Source: Gnetum montanum (Eukaryota; Streptophyta; Gnetopsida; Gnetales; Gnetaceae). Taken from it: DNA of 64,000 nucleotides. Shown here one piece after another: positions 57,363 through 64,000 of the stretch. Every line of letters begins with the position of its first letter. The stretch's first letter is position 1. Below the pieces are notes generated by a model. It made no database searches and had not been told where the DNA came from. It saw only the letters and a program-made list of their open reading frames with translations. The translations under genes and the position numbers were made by a program. Where the stretch lies: assembly GCA_015680685.1 (NCBI GenBank), contig MNCI01022655.1, positions 1,296,559 through 1,360,558 of the forward strand, in the 5' to 3' direction.

Positions 57363-57929
57363 AGAGTATGTGCTATCAAATGAGAGGATATTAAGGCATA
57401 CAACAAATGTGTAGAAGAAATATTTATCCAAAAATGTCTATATGAAATAGCCACATAGCAGGAAGGTACTTAGTGGCTAATCACAAATAAAAAGATCGAA
57501 TCCAATAAATACATGAAACCAAAAGAAAAAAATTTTAGTGCCTATGTTAAAGAGACTGATAAGTTAGAGCAATTACGGGAAAGGCACTTCTACCCATGAA
57601 AAAATCAACAAGAAGAAACAAAATGGGGATGATTGGATATTCTAGACACTATGGAACCAAAACCATTGGAACAAAAGGCCCTACCAGCAACATTGGAATT
57701 TGCATTTTTAAATAATAAGAAACTAGTAATAATCAATGCTAATTTGAAAGAATAATAGAAGAGGAATATGCTGGAAGTTAAAAAATGGCCTACTACATTT
57801 GTGTGGTCTTATGATGAGATCATGGGAATTAATCCAAGAATATATCAACATCAAATATACACTTACCCTATAGTCAAACCACAACACCAACCCCAATGAA
57901 GGCTCAATCTAAAACAAAAAGGGGTAGTC

Positions 57930-58520
57930 AAGAAAGAGTTGGAAAAATTGCTAAAGGTAGGAATCATCTATCCTATTGCAAATAGTGAATGGGTTAGTCC
58001 CTTAATAATTGTTCCAAAGGGGGGGGGGACACAGGAATTGTGAGTCTACATTAACTTCTGAATGTTGAATGCTACTAAATTCTAGGATCAGTTCCCTCTA
58101 TCATTTGTTGATCAAGTCTTGGACACCATTACAAGACATGAATATTACAATTTTCTAGAATATATTAGATACAATAAAATCTACATTGCACCACAAACAA
58201 GGAAAAAATGATCTTCACCAATCCATAAGGAATGTTTGCCTATAAACATATGTCTTTTGGCCTTTGTAATGGATCAGCCACCTTCTAGAGACTAGTATTA
58301 AGCATCTTCCAAAAGTAGATAGAAAATGCATAGAAGTATTTATGGATGATTTTTTGACATATGGGCTGAATTTCAATCAAGCATTGGACTAGTTAGAGTA
58401 GGTACTAAAAAGAAGTGTAGAAACCAACCTTAAGCTCAACTGGTAGAAGAGCCATCTCATGGTTCATAATGGTATAGTGTTATGAACAAAAATCTCCTAG
58501 AAAGGTATTGAGGTAGATCC
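57930..58520 (+). pseudogene. Reverse transcriptase of copy E
   Basis: Blocks ELEKLLKVGIIYPIANSEWV, SPLIIVPK followed by a run of ten G (58,017-58,028) that shifts the frame, DQFPLSFVDQVLDTI, YYNFLEYIRYNK, FGLCNGSATF, then EVFMDDFLTYG. This copy alone in the family keeps the D-D of the catalytic box. Stops and indels elsewhere. Confidence 0.82.
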
Positions 58521-58559
58521 TAAGAAGATTAGAGTCATACAAAATACCACTCAAAGGCT

Positions 58560-58852
58560 ACAGACAGTGAAACTCATGAAGAAGGATGCATCCTTTGAAT
58601 GGACAAAACCATGAAAAAATTATTTGAAGCTCTGAATTAGAAACTAGGTGAAACACCGATCCTTCAAGCTTTGAATTGGTCCAAAATTTTTCATATCATA
58701 ACCAATGCTTCCCATCATGCACTTGGTTCAGTACTAATACAATTAGATGATAAGAAGACACATTACTATATATACTATCCAAGTTGGTGCATCACTAGAG
58801 AATAATTAAACTACATCACAATAGAAAAGGAGTTGATGACCATAGTGTATGG
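58560..58852 (+). pseudogene. RNase H fragment of copy E
   Basis: FHIITNASHHALGSVLIQLD (first D changed to N), KKTHYYIYYPSW, LNYITIEKELMTIVYG, then cut by the F LTR at 58,853. Compare NYTTTEKELMVVVFALEKFR in copy C. Confidence 0.82.
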
Positions 58853-59719
58853 TGAGACATCATTTGATTGGCTCTAATATCAAATAACATTAGATACCCA
58901 ATGTCGAAGCCTAGGATGTGATGTTTAATGTAACCGATATCATAGGGTATATGCTAGTCTATAAATATAGTACTTGGGCTCATGATTTTTAATAAGTTTT
59001 TCATGGTTTTTGTCATAGATAGAGATGCTCTTGCAGTTTGTTTTCTCCAAACTTAGAATATTTTTTGAGTACCTGCAGAAGGAGTATGAGTGTGTATAGA
59101 TCGTTGTTCAAACACTAATATACCTAAGCACAGTGGTGTGATGGGAATAAAAACAAATCCTTTTGGTCATCCTTGTAGCACTAAGAATAAATTAATGTTT
59201 CCTTTATGCATTTAATTTAATATTCATGCACTTTATTCTCATATACTTCACTTTAATGCACTTTAATTAAGTAATTAATTTCCAGTTGTTAATGAACACA
59301 AGCACAACCACCTCAAGCATACATGTAGCACTTGGTAACTCAGAAATGCTTAACATTTGGTAGCCTAGTAGTGCTATACGTGTTCAAGATGTGTTTGGAA
59401 AGTGGAAATAGGTACTATTTTAGGCTAGTTAGGAAATAGATAAACTAGATCCAAAATTACTCTACCTTTCATTCTTGTTGTAGGTGATTAAATTTATAAA
59501 ACATAAAATTGATAAAATTCATGTGCCTCAATAATACGTAAACCATATCCTTAAGCTTTACAAGTGTAGTTGGGAAGACAATGAACATTCTTAATGCCCA
59601 TTTCACTTCATAGAGAATTAGTGCACTAGAGAATTATAGGTCCACGAAATTCAATCAAATCATGCATGAACACCTTAGTGATTTGTATGGTTAAGCATAG
59701 GGTACCTAACCACTCATCA
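58853..59719 (+). repeat. 5' LTR of copy F
   Basis: TGAGACATCATTTGATTGGC...CCACTCATCA, 867 bases with TG...CA ends; TATAAATA in CTATAAATATAGTACTTGG near 58,960-58,970. Closer to the B LTR than to E. Confidence 0.85.
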
Positions 59720-59720
59720 T

Positions 59721-59740
59721 TGGCACTATTGCTAGGGACC
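59721..59740 (+). promoter_or_regulatory. Primer binding site of copy F
   Basis: TGGCACTATTGCTAGGGACC, tRNA-Asp type with CpG decay, one base after the LTR. Confidence 0.82.
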
Positions 59741-59878
59741 TTTTGGTTGTTTCATGCACTATCTAGATTTAGTGAGAATTATTCAAATTGTTAGAATGAA
59801 CCTTAGAGTCATATCACATTTTAAGATTGCTACAGAAATTTTAAGAAGCACACTACATTTTTATTTTTCTAACATAAA

Positions 59879-59977
59879 ATGTCTTCTTCTCACAAGAGTA
59901 ATTCTCTGCCCAAATCTAATGAAGTACATCCACCGATGCCGCAACAATATTGAGCGGTATATGCTCATCCTAATTAT
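59879..59977 (+). pseudogene. gag start of copy F
   Basis: ATG at 59,879: MSSSHKSNSLPKSNEVHPPM, one stop, then AVYAHPNY, matching VVYAHPNHYVP of copy B. Cut at about 59,978. Confidence 0.72.
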
Positions 59978-62207
59978 ACCATCCGAAATCATCGACAAGA
60001 GGCTGGAATGAATGGACACTGAGAGATCTATGGATGAAATAGTAAGACCCTGCCTTCACCTAAGGGCAAGCTGGAAATCAACGAAGGTAGAGTACCTTGA
60101 ATGGTCTACAAGAAGATCAAACGAGGACTTCCCTGAACGTACGCAATTGCGATGCATTGGGTTATACGTAACCAAATGCAAAACTGAATGTAAACGAACG
60201 AAAACAAATGTAAACTGTTTAAATAATAGATAATGAAAATAGGAAAAAATATGAATGGGAACAAATATGTAAACTGCACTAATCTAGGAAATAATGCAAA
60301 CTATTTGTATTGATAAACAATTAGAATGTGCACCAGTCAGAACGTAGTTGCGGAGTGGTCGCAAGGCAGACGTTTAGCCCTGATGGATGAGAATAGATGC
60401 TGGGAAGATGTAGGTTGATTGTAGGTGTATGGCGTTCAAGTTTCTATGAAGCCCAGTGTATCAAATTGATGCCCATATTTCCTAAGTGTGTCAGATTCCA
60501 GTTTTTTTTGAACCTTGATCTAGTGGAAAAATAGGAGATTTATATGGTTTTGGGCATGAGATTCACATCTGGGAGAAGATCAGTGGCTGCAGGGTGAGAA
60601 AAATTTTGATTGGGTGACAAGTGTGGCATTGACCAAATGCATAGAAATTTTTACAATGTATAGTGTAGCATCTAGGATCTCTTATGTTGGTGTGCGTAAT
60701 GCCCAGCATAAGAACTTGAAACACTAAAAAAAATGTCAAAAATGCAACAAATGTTAAAGTACAAGTGTGGATCTGGGTGTCTGGCTTCTAGATCTGCAGT
60801 TCTGTACTATTTTTGTGCTACCAAAGCCTCTAGAGTGGGTGGATCTAGCTTTGATGTGTGCACAACTTATTTTGGTGTCATCGTCTAGCATCCAGCATCC
60901 AGCGTCTAGCATCCAGTGTATGAAAGTGTTTACGCTGTTAGAAGCATGCCAACGTGACTAACAGCATTTGACTTGAAAATAGTGCATTTTGAACCCATTT
61001 TCAAAGTGGATCTACATGCTATGGGTCATGAGGGTTATGTGTGCTAAATTTAGGCTAATTTGGATGTCATTTTGACCCTATTTTTGTTGATTTCCCTGTG
61101 CTTACGCTGTGTAGTGTCTGAAAAAGTAACCCCAGCATCACCAAGTCAAAATGGCATATTTGAGGCCCAAATTTGGAGTTTTTGAAGCCTGTGAACAAGT
61201 ACGAGTGTTTTTGGTTCCTGTGGGTTGCTCTGGTGTTGAAGATGATGTCTAAAACTGCTTGTTTTACCCTGTTTTTGCTTTGTTTCTCTGTGCTTACGCT
61301 GTGCAGCGTCTCAAAAAGTAACCCCAGCATCACCAAGTCAAAATGGCATATTTGAGGCCCAAATTTGGATTTTCTGGAGGTTGGGAGTTGCTAGGGGCCT
61401 TGGTGAAGGTCATGGGGAGTCCTTGTGCCAGATTTTAGTCTATTCTGACTCAAGTTTGGGGCTCCAAAAGTTTGTGACGCTGATCCTTACGCTGTGCAGC
61501 ATAAGAAAATGTTGCTCCAGCATGAGTAACTGAAAATACCTAATTTGAGGCCCAAATTTTGATTTTTTGGAGGTTGGAAGTTACTAAGGGCCTTTCTGAA
61601 GGTCATGGGGGGTCCTTGTGCCCAATTTCAGCCTATTTTAACTCAGTTTTGAGGCTCCAAAAGTTGGTGATGCTGATCCTTACGTTGTGTAGCGTAATAA
61701 AATGTAGCTCCAACGTAATGAACTAAAAACACCTCATTTAAGGCCCAAATTTTGATTTTCTGGAGATTGGAAGCTACTAGGGGCCTTGGTGAAGGTTATG
61801 GGGGGTCCTTGCACTCGATTTCAGCCTATTTTGGCTTAGTTTTGGGGCTCCAAAAGTTGGTGACGTTGATCCTTACGCTGTGCAGTGTAAGCCAACGTGA
61901 CCAAAATGTACTTAGCCCGAACTAGGCATCTTGAGCCCAGAACTTCTGATTCTAGATGCCAGAAGTTGGTGTAGTTGCCTATGGGCCCTAGGGGTACCTT
62001 GCATGTTGAATCGTGAATGATCGAGGGCTATTTCGGAGGCCTCCAAGTTTGGTCATGCTATATTCATGCTTGGGTAGCTGCATGACTTAGCTTGAATCTT
62101 GTCTGAAAGTGCTAGGCCAAAATTTTGTGGTGTTTTCATTGGTTCCTCTTTGTTGACACCTAGAGGAATCTACTCAAGAGGTGTCAAAAAAGAAGTACAA
62201 AACACCA
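59978..62207 (-). repeat. Tat LTR (copy X3)
   Basis: From TGGTGTTTTGTACTTC (minus, 62,207) to about 59,978. ATATAAAT box on the minus strand at 60,538-60,545. The end region aligns with the ends of the other two Tat LTRs (complements of ACACTGAGAGATC and AACACTGAGAGGTC). The right part carries the 193-bp array (61,080-61,900). Short ORFs within are chance. Confidence 0.65.
61080..61900. repeat. Regular 193-bp palindrome array in Tat LTR
   Basis: CTTACGCTGTGCAGCGTAAG-type palindromes start at 61,101, 61,293, 61,486, 61,679 and 61,872 (spacing 192, 193, 193, 193). Units share GAGGCCCAAATTT, GGGGCTCCAAAAG and CCTTGGTGAAGG. A weaker unit starts near 60,929. The middle units are near-identical in length despite base changes. 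Confidence 0.88.
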
Positions 62208-62209
62208 TG

Positions 62210-63288
62210 AGCAACTGGGTATCAAGCATTGTTCTTTGACACTTGGCCAGGTTGTACTTAAACCTGGTGACGAACTGGTGTAATAGATCCTCAAGAGAGG
62301 ATATGGAGTTACATGGTAGGGCTCGGTACTAGTCTAAGGATATGCCCATTAAGGACATAGTGAAGATGTGCAAGATTGCATGGGGCCAAGCTTGAAGCAA
62401 TAGGATTTCTGATCAAAACGTGACTAAGTGAGCATATGGATCTTCCTTCCCGTTGTACTTGGTTAACTAGGGTAGTGTGATTCCCTTTGGTAAAGCTAAT
62501 GGTGGCACTGGAGAGCTAATTGGATCATCTTGGTAGAATTCTAGTACTTTAACTTGTTCAGTGTTTACTGTTTTGAGGTGCTTTACCTCTTCAGCTAATG
62601 CTTGCATCATTTTTTTGGTTTCTACCCACTCTTCGGCGGTAGGCAGATTAGTTGGCTAGGGAGATTGGGTTGTCATTTGTTGTTGTGGAGCAACATTTAG
62701 AGTTGTGGTTGTGGGATGTGGAGCGTTGAAGTGAATGGTTTGTTTAACAAGGGGTATGGTTCCTTGCCTAGCCACAAACTGTGAAGTGATGAAAGGGGCT
62801 CCATGTGTTTTCATGTGCAGCTTGTACTGGGTGGAGATGGATGTGGGTAATCTCTGTCGGGATACCGGTGCTTGTGTGCTCATTGACACTTGGTGAGTGG
62901 ATGTCTGTCACATCAGAGGATGGAACGATGGGTTCACATAGGTGTGGGGAGTGAGGGTGTAATATGAATCCTTATGTTGAGATTGTGCTGCAGAGTCATC
63001 TTCCTCATCTTGGTTTTGGGGATCCTCAGTGGGTCACCGTGAGTTTTGGCTCCTTTCCATAACGAGCTGGGAGATGAGTCAATGCTGGCCCTCAGAAAGG
63101 GGGATGATGTCATATATGAAGGGAGTGAATTCATGACCCCCCATGTATATGCACTCAAATTTTCATTTCACTTCCTTCTCTGTGTGGTCAATGGGAAGGT
63201 TGGCCTAAATATTCACACAGATGTAGTTATATTGTTCTTGTGTGAGGATTATGTGGGCATGTGTGTTGGAAATCTGGGAAGACTCCAT
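62210..63288 (-). pseudogene. gag of Tat derivative X3
   Basis: ATG at 63,288 (MESSQISNTHAH). Hydrophilic N-terminal part. An open section at 62,656-62,889 starts MSMSTQAPVSRQRLP and is followed by AEEWVETKKMMQALAEEVKH (a helical motif also seen in other Tat gags), YNGKEDPYAHLVTF, MGISLDXYRALP and SISSLEDLLHQFVTRFKYNL. These match the Tat gag pattern DP..H...F, DWYRALP, SI.SF.DL...F..RF. The protein stops after QRTMLDTQLL, at the LTR. A few stops. Confidence 0.82.
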
Positions 63289-63379
63289 GGTGATATGTGA
63301 CTAGGTAGTGTACGGACAAGGAAATAAGGCAACAAGTGCAGCGTGTGGTCCAAGCTAAGGATGCAGTGTGACAAGTTTG

Positions 63380-63945
63380 CAGCATGACTAACTGTCCAAT
63401 GTGACTAACTGTCCAACTTGACTAACTGCAGCATGACTAACTGTCTAGCATGACTAACTACAGCGTGACTAACTGTCTAGTGTGACTAACTATCCAACGT
63501 GACTAACTATCCAACGTGACTAACTGTCCAGCGTGACTAACTGCACCGTGACTAACTATCCAGTGTGACTAACTGTCCAGTGTGGCTAACTGTCCAGTGT
63601 GACTAACTATCCAGCGTGACTAACTATAGCTTGACTAGCTATAGCGTGACTAACTTTCCAGCTTGACTAACTGTAGCGTGACTAACTGTCTAGCGTGACC
63701 AACTGCAGCGTGACTAACTGTCCAGCGTGACCAATTGTAGCGTGACTAACTGTAGCATGACTAAATATCCAGCATGACCAACTGTAGCGTGACTAACTGT
63801 CCAACTTGACTAACTATCTAGCATGACCAACTGCAGCATGACTAACTATCCAGCTTGACTAACTGCAGCATGACTAACTATCTAGCTTGACTAACTATCC
63901 AGCGTGATCAACTGCAGCATGAGTAACTCCAACATGAATAACTGC
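63380..63945. repeat. Minisatellite of GCGTGACTAACT units
   Basis: About 35 copies of a core (A/G)CGTGACTAACT joined by two kinds of spacer: GTCCA (17-base period) and GCA or GTA (15-base period), intermixed. Variants are mostly C/T changes at the CpG. On the minus strand this lies upstream of the Tat gag start, in the leader or 5' LTR. Confidence 0.92.
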
Positions 63946-64000
63946 AATGTGAGGAAACCAAGTACAGCATCTAGACACTGGAAGGGACGCTTGGGTCAGA

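Larger units (their letters stand above)
53331..58852 (+). mobile_element. Athila-like copy E, truncated in RNase H
   Basis: LTR, PBS, gag, linker, protease, RT and the first half of RNase H on the plus strand, inserted into the LINE. The RNase H text stops at 58,852 exactly where the LTR of copy F starts, so F most likely inserted here and the rest of E lies beyond the window or is lost. Confidence 0.85.
58853..59977 (+). mobile_element. Athila-like copy F, 5' end only
   Basis: LTR, PBS, 5' leader (closely similar to B 8,587-8,728) and the first 30 or so codons of gag, then replaced by Tat sequence at about 59,978. Inserted into E RNase H. Confidence 0.8.
59978..64000 (-). mobile_element. 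Tat/Ogre-like derivative X3: leader, gag, LTR
   Basis: The minus strand reads a minisatellite-bearing leader (63.95-63.38 kb), gag (63,288 down to about 62,210), then directly the LTR. Protease, RT, RNase H, integrase and the 3' untranslated region are absent. It interrupts gag of Athila-like copy F. Either an internal deletion derivative or an LTR inserted into gag. Confidence 0.7.

Noticed and set aside
63380-63945. CRISPR-like appearance of regularly repeated short units
   Set aside because: Spacers are 3-5 bases and recur; this is a plant minisatellite with no unique spacers.

Overview
The window looks like intergenic sequence from a land plant with a large, repeat-packed genome. A gymnosperm is possible from the age and style of the elements, but the sequence does not prove it. 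Almost all of it is LTR retrotransposon, old and nested, with many in-frame stops and most CpG sites decayed to TpG/CpA. There is no confident intact host gene. The only host-like candidates are a 37-codon signal-peptide ORF (51,358-51,471) and an unidentified coding relic (49,890-50,690). I saw no tRNA, rRNA or CRISPR.

Three retrotransposon groups plus one LINE account for most bases. (1) A Ty3/gypsy Athila-like family: LTR of about 0.8-0.9 kb with TGATGA...TCATCA ends, and a primer binding site (PBS) that is a CpG-decayed complement of tRNA-Asp. Copies are A (1-3,815, minus), B (7,680-17,837, plus), H (19,698-20,164 LTR, then 20,165-22,620 and 32,053-32,297, minus), C (22,621-32,052, minus), D (about 46,786-49,780, minus), E (53,331-58,852, plus) and F (58,853-59,977, plus). 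(2) A Ty3/gypsy Tat/Ogre-like family with two RNase H domains: a 3' end at 3,816-6,060 (plus), copy G at 32,298-46,785 (minus), and a gag/LTR derivative at 59,978-64,000 (minus). (3) A Ty1/copia element (6,061-7,674 and 17,843-19,697, minus). An L1-type LINE fragment lies at 52,230-53,330.

The nesting can be read from boundaries. B sits in the copia element with target duplication GTGAG on both sides. C sits in an ORF of H with duplication TACTT on both sides, and H's frame continues across it. The copia 5' LTR lies inside H's 3' LTR. E sits in the LINE, F in E's RNase H region, and a Tat copy interrupts F's gag.

The most unusual locus is inside Tat copy G. Its protease (about 46.2-46.8 kb) and reverse transcriptase (about 38.7-39.9 kb) are separated by roughly 6.3 kb. 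In that gap lies a gene on the opposite strand (40,633-45,463) with its own TATA box and at least six splice-like introns, four of whose junctions keep one reading frame. It has an acidic stretch and a charged, helix-prone C-terminal half, and it is now a pseudogene. The RT side of the gap begins with a good 3' splice site on the retroelement strand, as in the PR-RT intron of Ogre elements. The Tat LTRs carry regular arrays of about 180-210 bp built around palindromes of the TACGCT/AGCGTA type, and related palindromes recur in the promoter and introns of the antisense gene.
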